Part shown: positions 9,779 through 18,873 of the stretch, piece by piece
Layout: each line of letters starts with the position of its first letter
Position numbering within the stretch: the stretch's first letter is position 1
Assembly: GCA_943788025.1 (NCBI GenBank)
Contig: CALSOR010000010.1
Span: 62,001 to 126,000, forward strand
Origin: JABAAE01 sp905480545
GTDB lineage: Bacteria > Planctomycetota > Planctomycetia > Pirellulales > Pirellulaceae
Length of the DNA: 64,000 bases
Direction of reading: 5' to 3'
Notes under the pieces: generated by a model
The model's database searches: none
Seen by the model: the letters and a program-made list of their open reading frames with translations, nothing else
What the model was told of the DNA's origin: nothing
Made by a program: the position numbers and the translations under genes

Positions 9779-10105
9779 ATGATTTTTTCGGCTTTTCGTA
9801 AACCAAAGTGCATTGTTTGCAAACGAGCATTCAGTTCCTTGGAATCCGTAAAGAGCAACGATTTGGATGCGATGCAAGACGCTTTAGCGCTCAGTCAATT
9901 TGGTTGTGAAAATTGCGGTGTAAAGTTTCATGGAATGTGTGGAAAGATTGGCCAGGCAAATCCTCGTTCCGCTACCGTCACCTGTCCGAGATGCAGTCGC
10001 CGAATCAAGCATGAATTGCCTTTCAAGGTCGAAAAGGTAGAAGGCACAGCCACAAAACAAATTGGTGACCGAGTTGATGATGAAATCTCCGATCGACCCT
10101 ATTGA
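9779..10105 (+). CDS. Small zinc-ribbon-like Cys-rich protein
   Basis: A 108-residue protein with three CxxC pairs (CIVC near residue 11, CENC near 46, CPRC near 73) plus single Cys and His residues in FHGMCGK, a pattern typical of a small double zinc ribbon. No family is recognised. Its end overlaps the likely start of the DUF1559 gene by about 26 bases, which suggests translational coupling. A role in protein or nucleic-acid binding is only a guess. Confidence 0.6.
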   Translation: MIFSAFRKPKCIVCKRAFSSLESVKSNDLDAMQDALALSQFGCENCGVKFHGMCGKIGQANPRSATVTCPRCSRRIKHELPFKVEKVEGTATKQIGDRVDDEISDRPY

Positions 10106-11243
10106 AAACGCCAAGTGGCAGGCGAAGTTTAAGAATCTAATTTTTGGATTTCGACAGTTTGGCCACGGTTGTGGGAGTGCCTTCGGTGTTCATAATTCAC
10201 GGGTCTGTTCGGTTGCCAACCTGAAATGTCCCAGTCGTGGTCGTCGAAACGCGTCAGGTTTCACGTTGGTTGAACTTCTTGTGGTGATAGCAATCGTCGG
10301 AATTTTGATTGGCTTGCTGCTACCGGCTGTCCAGGCCGCCCGTGAAGCCGCCCGCAGGATCACTTGCTGTAACCGCATGAAGCAAATTGGATTGGCGGTT
10401 CACAATTATGAATCAACATTCAGGATGTTTCCTCCTGCGTTTCTCCTGAATCGTGATGTCCAAACGCGAGGCTCATGGTCGATTCATGGCCGGATATTGC
10501 CGTTCATCGAGCAGGAAAATCTTGGCGATCGAATTCGTTTGGATGTGGATTGGCATAAGCAAGTTGATTCCGGTGTTCCAGCGACACGGATCAACGTCTA
10601 CATCTGTCCAAACGAACCGAATGACTTTCCTCGCTACCGTGGCGGCAAGCCTTATGTGCATCCCATCAATTATGGATTCAACTTTGGGTCTTGGAGGGTT
10701 TACGATCCGGTGAGTCGTCGAAAAGGCGACGGAGCGTTTCAAACCGATCGAGCGACAAAATTTGGTCATCTTTTGGATGGGGCGAGTCACACGTTATGTG
10801 CATCAGAGGTGAAGGCTTATACGCCATACATCCGAAATTCGGTCATTGACCCGGGTGAGGCCATTCCAAGTGATGTGGGGTTCTTTGATGGAATGGAAGC
10901 GGAGTTAAAGCTGGGCCCCGATGTTGAATCAAATACCGGCCATTCTGTTTGGCCAGATGGTCGAGTTCATCATTCAGGTTTCACGACTGTGTTTACGCCA
11001 AATACATTTGTGCCTTACCGCCATCAAGGAAAGGTTTACGACGTTGATTTTAGTTCTTGGCAAGAAGGGCGTTCGTTTTTAAGGACTACGTATGCCGCGG
11101 TCACGTCGCGATCGTATCACCCCAATTTGGTGAATGCGGTATTGATGGACGGAGCTGTGACGTCAATTTCCGACGCCATAGATCCTTTTGTCTTTCGAGG
11201 GATGGGATCCGCTGCCGGTAGTGAAGTGTTTACGTTGCCGTAA
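10080..11243 (+). CDS. DUF1559 protein with prepilin-type N-terminus
   Basis: A pseudopilin-like planctomycete protein. The signature is the prepilin methylation motif GFTLVELLVVIAIVGILIG followed by LLPAVQAAREAARR, then the DUF1559 body. The domain contains typical segments such as NRMKQIGLAVHNYES and a C-terminal NAVLMDGAVTSISDAIDPFVFRGMGS. Families of this type are strongly expanded in planctomycetes; members are presumed to be processed by prepilin peptidase and exposed at the surface. The leader before the Gly cleavage site is about 59 residues, far longer than the usual 5-20. ATG 10080 (or 10077) is the best codon, but a non-ATG start nearer the motif is possible. Confidence 0.9.
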   Translation: MKSPIDPIENAKWQAKFKNLIFGFRQFGHGCGSAFGVHNSRVCSVANLKCPSRGRRNASGFTLVELLVVIAIVGILIGLLLPAVQAAREAARRITCCNRMKQIGLAVHNYESTFRMFPPAFLLNRDVQTRGSWSIHGRILPFIEQENLGDRIRLDVDWHKQVDSGVPATRINVYICPNEPNDFPRYRGGKPYVHPINYGFNFGSWRVYDPVSRRKGDGAFQTDRATKFGHLLDGASHTLCASEVKAYTPYIRNSVIDPGEAIPSDVGFFDGMEAELKLGPDVESNTGHSVWPDGRVHHSGFTTVFTPNTFVPYRHQGKVYDVDFSSWQEGRSFLRTTYAAVTSRSYHPNLVNAVLMDGAVTSISDAIDPFVFRGMGSAAGSEVFTLP

Positions 11244-11315
11244 CATTTACGTTTGGAGCTGCGATGGCCGCTTCAGTGGCGTGTCTTGAAAAGACGGAGT
11301 TTTCCCATCCGACGT

Positions 11316-11804
11316 TCAGTTATTACGGCCCAGGACACCCGATAGTGAATCGATGACTTTATCCAGTTGGGTGCTGTTATCTGGTGAGATGATCACGATA
11401 TCGTTGGGATGGATTGCATAGTTTTGCTCCTCTTTGACTTTTCTAGTTGCGCTATCAAAGTCAACATCCAATCGATGGCGACCTTGCTTACCCTGAATGA
11501 CCCGTTTTACTACGATGTCCATTTTCCCGAACTTCTTGAGTGCCCCGGATTCAATGAGAGCATGCTCGACCAGCATGTTTTGGCGGAGTTCCTTGGTTTC
11601 TGGCTTGGAGCCCTTGAGCATCACGGTGTAGGATGCGCCGGTTGTCTCTGGCAGTAATTTTGAAACGTCTGTCGGATCCCCATTTGGAAAGAGAATGCAT
11701 CCGCTTGATAGCAGGGTCAAAAGGGACGAAAAGACAGTAGCTCCAAGAAGTGTGCGTCGTGCAATTGGATTTTGTCGTGTTTTGCCAGCCATGTCGTTTC
11801 TCAT
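11316..11804 (-). CDS. Small lipoprotein, SLBB-like fragment
   Basis: A 162-residue predicted lipoprotein. The leader has a twin-arginine-like start (ARRTLLGATVFSSLLTLLSSGC) ending at a lipobox Cys. The mature part is beta-rich and ends with QNYAIHPNDIVIISPDNST, which resembles the end of SLBB domains in polysaccharide export proteins (…I.PGDVI.V…). It could be a minimal beta-grasp lipoprotein, but I cannot name a family. It is convergent with the DUF1559 gene. A second ATG 12 bases downstream (11792) is equally possible. Confidence 0.65.
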   Translation of the reverse strand: MRNDMAGKTRQNPIARRTLLGATVFSSLLTLLSSGCILFPNGDPTDVSKLLPETTGASYTVMLKGSKPETKELRQNMLVEHALIESGALKKFGKMDIVVKRVIQGKQGRHRLDVDFDSATRKVKEEQNYAIHPNDIVIISPDNSTQLDKVIDSLSGVLGRNN

Positions 11805-12023
11805 GAATCTAAGTTAAAGTCGAGAGAGCTCGAATCCACATCGAAGTAAGATGCGACGCGCAATGCCCAACCGATTTGCTCTTTTGTTATCGGCGTCAAG
11901 AAGCGTTAAACTTTAACGGTTGCGTAGAATTTTTTAATCATTTTTATGGTAGGGTTGGCCGTCAGTCGGTGGTGTTGCTGAGCAGTTCTAGACAGATTAG
12001 GTAAAGCATATTTGGGATTTCAG

Positions 12024-12830
12024 TTGGCGAAATGGAATAATAAGGTCGTTGTCGTGACGGGCGGCTCGAAAGGGTTGGGCCTTGAAATTGCTCGGGCTTT
12101 TGGGCTTGCAGGAGCTAGGATTGTCTTGCTAGCGAGAACTGAGCCTGATTTGGTATCCGCTACCGAGCAACTAAGCATCGAGGGCGTTGAATCAACGTTT
12201 TGGGTAACCGATGTTTCTAGTGAGCTCTCCATCAAGTCGGTCTTCGAGGAGATTGCGGCGAAGATGGGTCGAATCGATGTATTGGTGAACAACGTTGGAA
12301 AGTCGACAAGGGCGAATATCGAAGAGTTGGACTTGGACGAAGCAACTGAACTGATGGACGTCAATTACTTTAGTGCGCTTCGTTGTGTTAAATTTGCCTT
12401 GAAAGAGATCTTGAGGTCGCAAGGTTCAGTGGTGAATATTGGATCGTTAGTGAGCAAAACGGCCTGGCCCTTCATGACGCCTTATACGGCTTCGAAGCAT
12501 GCGCTCGCTGCACTCAGTTCCCAGTTGCGTATTGAACTGGGGGACCGTATTCATTCGCTCTTGGTTTGCAGCGGTCCGATCACACGGAGTGATGCCGGCA
12601 AGCGATACGAAGAGCAGGCATCATCGTTACCAGAAAATGCTACCCGCCCCGGTGCTGGTGCAAATGTAAAGACGATTTGTCCGATCAAACTTTCGCAACA
12701 AATTGTTCGAGCGTGTGAAAAAAGAAAATCCGAGTTGATCGTCCCTTACAAGGCAAAAATCCTGTTCGTTCTTTTGAGTCTATCCACTCGAATCGGTGAT
12801 TGGTTTTTAAAAAAAAGCCAGAAGAAGTGA
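12024..12830 (+). CDS. SDR family oxidoreductase (ketoreductase-like)
   Basis: A classical short-chain dehydrogenase of about 268 residues. Visible motifs: the NAD(P) loop TGGSKGLG, the ARTE segment after strand 2 (an Arg that often selects NADPH), NNVGK replacing the usual NNAG, a Ser in VNIGSLVSK, and the catalytic pair YTASK. The C-terminus has a hydrophobic stretch (AKILFVLLSLSTRIGDWF) followed by lysines, suggesting membrane association as in 3-ketosphinganine reductases and related 11beta-HSD-like enzymes. No ATG fits in frame; TTG 12024 is the likely start, TTG 12012 the alternative. The acyl-ligase/oxoamine-synthase gene lies 1.6 kb away on the other strand, so reduction of its keto product is an attractive but unproven role. 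Confidence 0.88.
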   Translation: MAKWNNKVVVVTGGSKGLGLEIARAFGLAGARIVLLARTEPDLVSATEQLSIEGVESTFWVTDVSSELSIKSVFEEIAAKMGRIDVLVNNVGKSTRANIEELDLDEATELMDVNYFSALRCVKFALKEILRSQGSVVNIGSLVSKTAWPFMTPYTASKHALAALSSQLRIELGDRIHSLLVCSGPITRSDAGKRYEEQASSLPENATRPGAGANVKTICPIKLSQQIVRACEKRKSELIVPYKAKILFVLLSLSTRIGDWFLKKSQKK

Positions 12831-12982
12831 TTTGACACTTTGTTGGACACGGCGACGGTTTTGCCCACTGGAATTCGCATATGTCTCGCCCCTATAATTT
12901 GAGCACCTGAATGATTGGGGAAGCTGGGTTGGTTTTCGTCGTCAAGTTGTTTGGTTTTTGAGAATTTCGGAAAGAACGTAGT

Positions 12983-13387
12983 ATGCCTGTCCAAATGAAA
13001 CTGGCGCGAATCATTATCAGCGAGATCAATGAGCAGCAGGTCATCTATCTTCGCGAAGTCGATGGCACGCGACAGTTTCCGATTGTGATTGGTATCTTTG
13101 AAGCAACCAGCATCGATCGCCGTGTCAAAGGTATCCCACGGTCTCGGCCGTTAACACACGATCTGATCGTCGATTCGATTGAAAAATTGGGAGGCCAGTT
13201 GGACAGCATCGTGATCAGTGAATTAAAGGAGCACACCTACTTCTCCAGTTTGCGAATCAAGGTCGATGGTGAGTTGATTGAAATCGATGCGAGGCCCTCG
13301 GACGCCATCGCTGTTGCTGTGACTTGTGAGCCGACGTTGCCAATCTACGTCGCTGAAGATGTGTTGAGTGACGCTGCGGATGAGTAG
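12983..13387 (+). CDS. Bifunctional nuclease family protein (BFN/DUF151)
   Basis: A 134-residue DUF151 protein. Conserved blocks are IVIGIFEATSIDRRVKG, RPLTHDLIVDSIEKLGG and ARPSDAIAVAV, with acidic and His residues proposed to form the active site. The plant member was reported to have RNase and DNase activity; bacterial members are largely uncharacterised. The length is typical of the single-domain form; there is no C-terminal UVR extension. It follows the SDR gene by 150 bases and is probably separately expressed. Confidence 0.9.
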   Translation: MPVQMKLARIIISEINEQQVIYLREVDGTRQFPIVIGIFEATSIDRRVKGIPRSRPLTHDLIVDSIEKLGGQLDSIVISELKEHTYFSSLRIKVDGELIEIDARPSDAIAVAVTCEPTLPIYVAEDVLSDAADE

Positions 13388-13549
13388 ATCACGCGGCGTG
13401 TGGGATTTCATTGATGTGCAGCGGCGAGTGGCCTGACAGCACCATCAATTCGTGGCGTCGTTCCGAATGTTTAAATTCAAAATCGATGCTTGATAAGAAT
13501 TTGAGCCAAGTCGCATCGCATGAACTTCAAGTGACAAGGTGGCACGGTC

Positions 13550-14425
13550 TTAGGCCGTAAACTGTGTGCCGACACCCTTGCTGGTGAAAATCTCCAGAAG
13601 AAGCGAATGCCTCAGTCGACCGTCAACGATGTGGACTTTGCCGACACCTCTATCGAGGGTTTCGAGGCAACCTTCGACCTTTGGAATCATGCCGGCCCCG
13701 ATCGCACCCGACGCAATCAATGTCTTTGCCTCGGTTGATGAGATCGAATCAATTAAGGAGTCGGGGTCATCAGAATCCTTCAGGACGCCAGGCACATCAG
13801 ACAGCATGATTAATTTCTCAGCTCCCAGCGCCGTCGCAATTGCGGTCGCGGCTGAGTCCGCATTCACATTCAATTTCGTTCCATCGGTTGTTTCACACAT
13901 CGACGGGATGATAGGGACCTGGCCTGCATAGCACAAATTGTCAATCACCATTCGATCTACGTTGGTGATTTTACCGACCAGCCCCAGGTCGATTTCAGCC
14001 CCTTTTTCATCAGTGAGTTTCAGAACCTCGCCAGTCAGAACATTGGTTGATTCGAAGTTCAGAGTCATCGCACGCCCGCCAATTTTTTCCAGCGTGGCAG
14101 CGATTTCTTCGTTGGTTTCAAGGGCAAGAACGCGTTCGACTATTTCCAGTGTCGCCTCGTCGGTATAGCGACGACCCTGAACAAATCGAGTCTCGATCTT
14201 CGCCGCATCCATGGCACGACTGATTCTTGCACCAGCCCCATGAACGATCACGGTACGCATTCCGACCGTTTGCATAAAGCAGACATCCAGCAGAATGTGT
14301 CGCAGTGCGTCTTCACTTTCTAAAACACTTCCGCCAAGTTTGATGACCGTAGTCTTGTCTCGAAATTGTCGGATCCAACTCATTGCCTCAATGAGTGTAT
14401 CCGCTTTCCGAATCGCATCTTCCAT
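13550..14425 (-). CDS. argB: Acetylglutamate kinase
   Basis: A 291-residue amino-acid kinase phosphorylating N-acetyl-L-glutamate in arginine synthesis. The ATP-binding motif is TVIKLGGSVLE, followed by VIVHGAGARIS, the substrate region KIETRFVQGRRYTDEATL, and NVNADSAATAIATALGAEKLIMLSDVPGVL. The C-terminal GAGMIPKVEGCLETLDRGVGKVHIVDG contains the conserved Lys. The N-terminal helix (ADTLIEAMSWIRQF) resembles that of arginine-sensitive forms. It lies 56 bases downstream of the large fusion gene on the same strand; a functional link is not obvious. Confidence 0.95.
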   Translation of the reverse strand: MEDAIRKADTLIEAMSWIRQFRDKTTVIKLGGSVLESEDALRHILLDVCFMQTVGMRTVIVHGAGARISRAMDAAKIETRFVQGRRYTDEATLEIVERVLALETNEEIAATLEKIGGRAMTLNFESTNVLTGEVLKLTDEKGAEIDLGLVGKITNVDRMVIDNLCYAGQVPIIPSMCETTDGTKLNVNADSAATAIATALGAEKLIMLSDVPGVLKDSDDPDSLIDSISSTEAKTLIASGAIGAGMIPKVEGCLETLDRGVGKVHIVDGRLRHSLLLEIFTSKGVGTQFTA

Positions 14426-14481
14426 TTGTTTTCCGAACGGGAATTAAGAAATTGCAGGACGACCGCCTGCACTAAAAAGGG

Positions 14482-17400
14482 TTAATTGGCATTCATTTCA
14501 TCCCAAGCCTTCACCGTGACTTCAACCGCGTTTCGGATTTGATCTTCGGTGTGAATTGCGGTTAGGAAGAATCGGACTCGAGCCCGATCTTCTTCGACCG
14601 CCGGGTGCAGAATGGGTTGCGCGTTGATCCCAGCCTTGTACAACGACTCCGAAAGCTTCAATGCCTTGAGAGAATCACCGGTGATGACCGGAACGATTGG
14701 CGTTCCGCAACTGTTGCCGGTGTTCAATCCGGCTTCGCGTGCGAGTTTCAGAAAAAGCTCGCTGTTTTTCCGCAACGTTTCGACTCGCCATGGTTCTCGC
14801 CGTAGGACTCGTATCGCTTCCAGGCCGGCTGCCGTGTCTGCGGCTGTCAAGCCACCAGAGAAAACGAAGCCTGGTGTTGTATATTTAAGGTACTCAATCG
14901 TCGCCTTTGACGAACCGATGAATCCGCCAAGGCTACCGAGCGCCTTACTGATTGTGCCCATCGAAAAATCAATTTCTTTAATGTCAATTCCATAATGTTC
15001 CGTAATGCCCCGTCCGGTTTTTCCTAACGATCCGAACGAATGAGCTTCATCGACAAACAGAAAGCACTTATGTCGTTTTTTGATTTCCAGAAACTTAGGA
15101 AGATCGGGATAATCTCCGTCCATACTGTAAAGTCCTTCAACTGCGATCAGGACGCGGCGGAAATCTCGCCGCATCTCTGTTAAGGCTTTATCAAGGTCCT
15201 CCCAATCGTTGTGTTCGAACGGTCTTCGCGTCGCTCCGGACAAAATCGAACCTTGGATAATGCTGTTGTGTGCAAGAGCATCGTGGATGATCAGATCGCC
15301 TCGCCCAACAATGTGTCCGATAACCGTTTGATTGGTCGCGTGTCCACTGGTGAAGAGAATAGAATCTTCGACACCGAAGAAGTCGCAAATTTCTTTTTCC
15401 GCTTCCCGGTGAATTAGTTTTTCACCCGACACCAATCGACTTGCAGAAACACTGGTCCCGTATCGATCCGTCGCTGCCTTTGCGGCGTCGGTGACCTCTT
15501 GATTGCCATTGAGTCCCAGGTAATTGTAACTGGCGAAACTCACAAGTTTCCGACCGTCGATCTGTGTCTCGTCGCCGATTTGGCCTTCATGGACGGTGAA
15601 GAATGGATTCCGTATTCCCGATTGGTCAACGATTGATTTTTGCGCTGCGAAACGGACGACTTCAGGCGCCTTTTCAAATCGGTAGAACTCTTCAGGAATA
15701 TTACCATCGATTCGCTTCGCCGTCGGCGTCGCAAGACTTTTTGTTGAACCCGATTTGGTAATATCGAAATGCTCTTGTATTGCGGCAGTGATTTCGCCCA
15801 CTGTCTCGATTTCCTGCAACACATCGTCCGGGAATCTTGCCCCAAAAATTTGCTCGATATTGTTGGCAATTTGTAATCGCTCAAGCGAATCCAAGCCAAG
15901 ATCAATCACAATATTGGACTCTACGTTTAAGTTTTTCGCCCGATCTCGTGCTACCAATTTGATCTGCTCGACGACAACTTTGAATACATCGCTGTTCAGC
16001 TCTGCCGTCCGCATCGCCTCAATGCTTGATTCCGGTTCTGGATCGGCATCGGAGACCTTGGACTCCCAACCAATCCATTGGTCAATAATGCGGAGTTTGC
16101 CATCCATAAACGCGGCTTTGCAAGCATGCCGTTGGATTTTGCCGCTCGATGTTTTTTGAATGGAGCCAGTTCGTACGATGACAATCGCATCAGGTGGAAT
16201 GTCGTGCTCGGTGATGACTTCTTTCCGAATCGCTTCGATCAATTTGGGCCAATGCTTTTCCCGCGTTCGTTCGATTTCGGAGACGATCACCAGTCGCTCA
16301 CGCCCCTCTACATCGATTGCAAATGCTGCAGTGCCTGCGTTTTGGAGCCGTTCACTCGTTTTTTCAACGGTTGATTCAATGTCTTGCGGATATCGATTTA
16401 CCCCGCGAATAATGATCAAGTCTTTCAGGCGACCGGTCACAAAGATTTGCTCGTCAGAAAAGAAACCTAGATCGCCGGTTCTCAAGTACTTTTCATCCGA
16501 TCCATTGTATGACGCGGAAAAACATTTTTTTGATTCTTCTGGTTTATTCCAATAGCCCTTTCCAACACTTGACCCTCGAACCCAAATTTCTCCAATCGAT
16601 TCATCGTCAAGGAGCTCGAGGGTGTTTGGATCGACAACGATTATTTCTTCATCGGGCTGCACGGTTCCGCAACCCACCATTTCACGACCGTTGGGATCGG
16701 CTGCGTCAAGTTTGACTGCGCGGTAATTGTCGAGTTCGTGTCGGTCAAAATGACGAATTACAGGTATCTCCGAGCTCACGCCACCGGTCACCAACAATGT
16801 CGTTTCGGCCATGCCGTAACACGGGTAATGCGCTGTTGGGTTGAAGCCAACCTTTGCAAATTTTTCGCTGAACGCAGTCATTGTTGCATTTCGAACCGGT
16901 TCCGCCCCATTGAACGCAACTTCCCAACATGAAAGGTCCAACCCATTCATTTCTTCATCCGTTATTTTGTCGACACAAAGCTGATAGGCGAAGTTTGGGC
17001 CACCAGAAATGCTTCCATTGAAATTGCTAATTGTCCGAAGCCAGCGAACTGGTTTGGCGAGAAATGACAACGGTGGCAAAAGGTGACTTGATCGACCAAT
17101 AAAAATCGGATTGAGAATTCCTCCGACCAATCCCATGTCATGATAGGTCGGAAGCCAGCTTATTCCGCTGCCCCGCTGATAGATCGAAAAAGCACGCGTG
17201 ATCGTCTTGCAGTTTTCCATTAAATTCGCATGCGTCAGGATCACACCCTTGGGTGAACCCGTCGAACCGGATGTGTATTGCAACAAACCAATTTCGTCGC
17301 GTGAAATAAGGTAGGGTTTGTAATGGGCGGCATAATCGTCTTCAATTTCCTCGGTGACCAAGATCGGAATGTTTTTCAGACAAACGGTATCCTCGGTTGC

Positions 17401-17835
17401 TTGGTCCATCCGGTTGGCAGTTTCTCGGTTTGTCAAAATTAATTTTGCGTCAGCATCCTTTGCAATCAAATCAATTCGGGCACCGTTGCGGCTTTTTCTA
17501 GGCGGAAATGCTGGAACTGGGATGGCGCCGGCAAATTGGCACCCGAAGAAAGCTTCAATAAATTCGATGCAGGGCGGATATAGCAAAAGAACACGTTCGC
17601 CCTTCATATTGCGGTTTTGCAATTCGGCGGCAACACTCCGCGCGCGGACACACAGTTCCCGATTGGTCCATGACTTCGAAATCTCGTCGCCATCGCCGAG
17701 AAATGAAAATGCAAGTTCATCTCCTTTTTTCTGCTCCCAATATTGGAGCTGTTCAACCAACGTCGTGAGCGGTGGAGAATAAGGATCCAGTAATTCCTCG
17801 AATGAGGTGATTTTGTCGGTTGTCGAAGCGATCAT
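14482..17835 (-). CDS. Fatty acyl-AMP ligase / acyl carrier protein / alpha-oxoamine synthase fusion
   Basis: A 1117-residue three-domain enzyme. Residues about 1-590 form a fatty acyl-AMP ligase: LLQYTSGSTGSPKG, TGDLGF, then GRLKDLIIIRGVNRYPQDIE as in FAAL enzymes, and the C-terminal Lys in TSSGKIQRH. Residues about 610-690 form a carrier protein with the phosphopantetheine Ser650 in GLDSLERLQ. Residues about 740-1117 form a PLP-dependent oxoamine synthase (SYNYLGL, FVDEAHSFGSLGKTGRG, Schiff-base Lys963 in TISKALG), the class of serine palmitoyltransferase and aminooxononanoate synthase. The layout implies that a fatty acid is activated, loaded onto the ACP, then condensed with an amino acid to a keto-amine. 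The amino acid is not known. ATG 17835 is preferred to a GTG nine bases upstream. Confidence 0.93.
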   Translation of the reverse strand: MIASTTDKITSFEELLDPYSPPLTTLVEQLQYWEQKKGDELAFSFLGDGDEISKSWTNRELCVRARSVAAELQNRNMKGERVLLLYPPCIEFIEAFFGCQFAGAIPVPAFPPRKSRNGARIDLIAKDADAKLILTNRETANRMDQATEDTVCLKNIPILVTEEIEDDYAAHYKPYLISRDEIGLLQYTSGSTGSPKGVILTHANLMENCKTITRAFSIYQRGSGISWLPTYHDMGLVGGILNPIFIGRSSHLLPPLSFLAKPVRWLRTISNFNGSISGGPNFAYQLCVDKITDEEMNGLDLSCWEVAFNGAEPVRNATMTAFSEKFAKVGFNPTAHYPCYGMAETTLLVTGGVSSEIPVIRHFDRHELDNYRAVKLDAADPNGREMVGCGTVQPDEEIIVVDPNTLELLDDESIGEIWVRGSSVGKGYWNKPEESKKCFSASYNGSDEKYLRTGDLGFFSDEQIFVTGRLKDLIIIRGVNRYPQDIESTVEKTSERLQNAGTAAFAIDVEGRERLVIVSEIERTREKHWPKLIEAIRKEVITEHDIPPDAIVIVRTGSIQKTSSGKIQRHACKAAFMDGKLRIIDQWIGWESKVSDADPEPESSIEAMRTAELNSDVFKVVVEQIKLVARDRAKNLNVESNIVIDLGLDSLERLQIANNIEQIFGARFPDDVLQEIETVGEITAAIQEHFDITKSGSTKSLATPTAKRIDGNIPEEFYRFEKAPEVVRFAAQKSIVDQSGIRNPFFTVHEGQIGDETQIDGRKLVSFASYNYLGLNGNQEVTDAAKAATDRYGTSVSASRLVSGEKLIHREAEKEICDFFGVEDSILFTSGHATNQTVIGHIVGRGDLIIHDALAHNSIIQGSILSGATRRPFEHNDWEDLDKALTEMRRDFRRVLIAVEGLYSMDGDYPDLPKFLEIKKRHKCFLFVDEAHSFGSLGKTGRGITEHYGIDIKEIDFSMGTISKALGSLGGFIGSSKATIEYLKYTTPGFVFSGGLTAADTAAGLEAIRVLRREPWRVETLRKNSELFLKLAREAGLNTGNSCGTPIVPVITGDSLKALKLSESLYKAGINAQPILHPAVEEDRARVRFFLTAIHTEDQIRNAVEVTVKAWDEMNAN

Positions 17836-18873
17836 TGCGAGCACAGACTGACTTGGGTTGTCAAATTGGGGATTATAGGCGAAAAATGCTTTTTATTCCG
17901 CCCCCGGGCTTTCGAGGCCCATTCCGATGCAAACTGATTCGGAAAGGTCGTGGTTTCCGCGGAAATACAATGCATTTCCGATTTCAGACCACGCCCAACC
18001 TTAAACATCGGCGAATTAAGAGAAAAGTGTTAGAGGGTAACCGGTTTCATTCAGGGATTCCTTCCATCAAAAGGAAATAAACACACGAAAACGGGGAATT
18101 ATTTTCAACTTACAAGTGCCAGAGGCAGGTTAACCGGAATTAGCGAGCTGGTTTTATGGATTACAGAAACATTTACTGACGATCTATCAGCATTTTGATT
18201 CGATCTTCAATTTTTCGGTATTTTAGATACCGCGCGCGTTCCAACGCTGAATTTTAACATCTGCTGCTGCATTTGGATTCCCAAACTTGATGGAGGTATC
18301 CGCTTGCCACGCTGTGATTGAAACGAGTTGGTTGTTGTGACTCCCGTTTGCGGGGAATTTTTTTACAAGCGGGGCCGTCTGGTAGCTATTCAATATTAGA
18401 TTCGTGTCCTTCGAGAATAAAAACTGATTGCGAAGAACACTGAATGCGCAGAATGATAATTGCTGGTGCATCGCTGGAAGCGCGGAGTTCATTCACGGTT
18501 TCGGCGGCACGGCGACATTTTTTGATCGGTTGATTTGATTCGTCGTGACTCTCGCATACCCACGCCACAGATACCTATGATTTGGGCCAAATGAAGTTAT
18601 TGCCGGGGCGATCCCCATTTTCGAACCGCAACAGTTCCCGCATGGTACCGCTTGGGTATTGAAAAGCTGGGGATTTGGCGACGAGATCCGGCTTTGACGC
18701 AAGCACACCTCCCTGTAGTTTGAATGCATTCCTGTGTTTTAAGTGCATTTACCCAAAGATCGCGAATCGATTGATTCTTAAGATCCTCTCTAAACGGATC
18801 TTAATTAGTTTGGTGGCGTTGTTGTTTCGAGCCATCAAAACAAACGGGCTTTTATTACAGTCCGTTTGTCCCG
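17836..18873. other. 1-kb gap, possible decayed coding remnants
   Basis: No intact recognisable gene lies between two reverse-strand genes. On the reverse strand several short frames follow one another in different phases: about 18748-18575 (57 codons), 18568-18386 and 18492-18223. Their residue composition looks more protein-like than the other frames, as if one small gene had decayed by frameshifts, but no family is recognised. Inverted repeats at 18779-18803 (TAAGATCC with GGATCTTA) and 18840-18869 occur near the right end; the latter is listed as a terminator. Confidence 0.35.
18840..18869 (-). terminator. Hairpin terminator of the PVC heme protein gene
   Basis: A 10-bp stem (ACAAACGGGC with GTCCGTTTGT, one G-U pair) around a 10-base AT-rich loop. 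It begins a few bases beyond the stop codon of the reverse-strand gene and is followed on that strand by a short T run (TTTT). The position and stem strongly suggest a transcript end; the short T run lowers certainty. Confidence 0.6.

Noticed and set aside
9455..9877. 140-codon reverse reading frame
   Set aside because: It runs antisense through the Cys-rich gene, has no motif and shows the uneven composition of a shadow frame.
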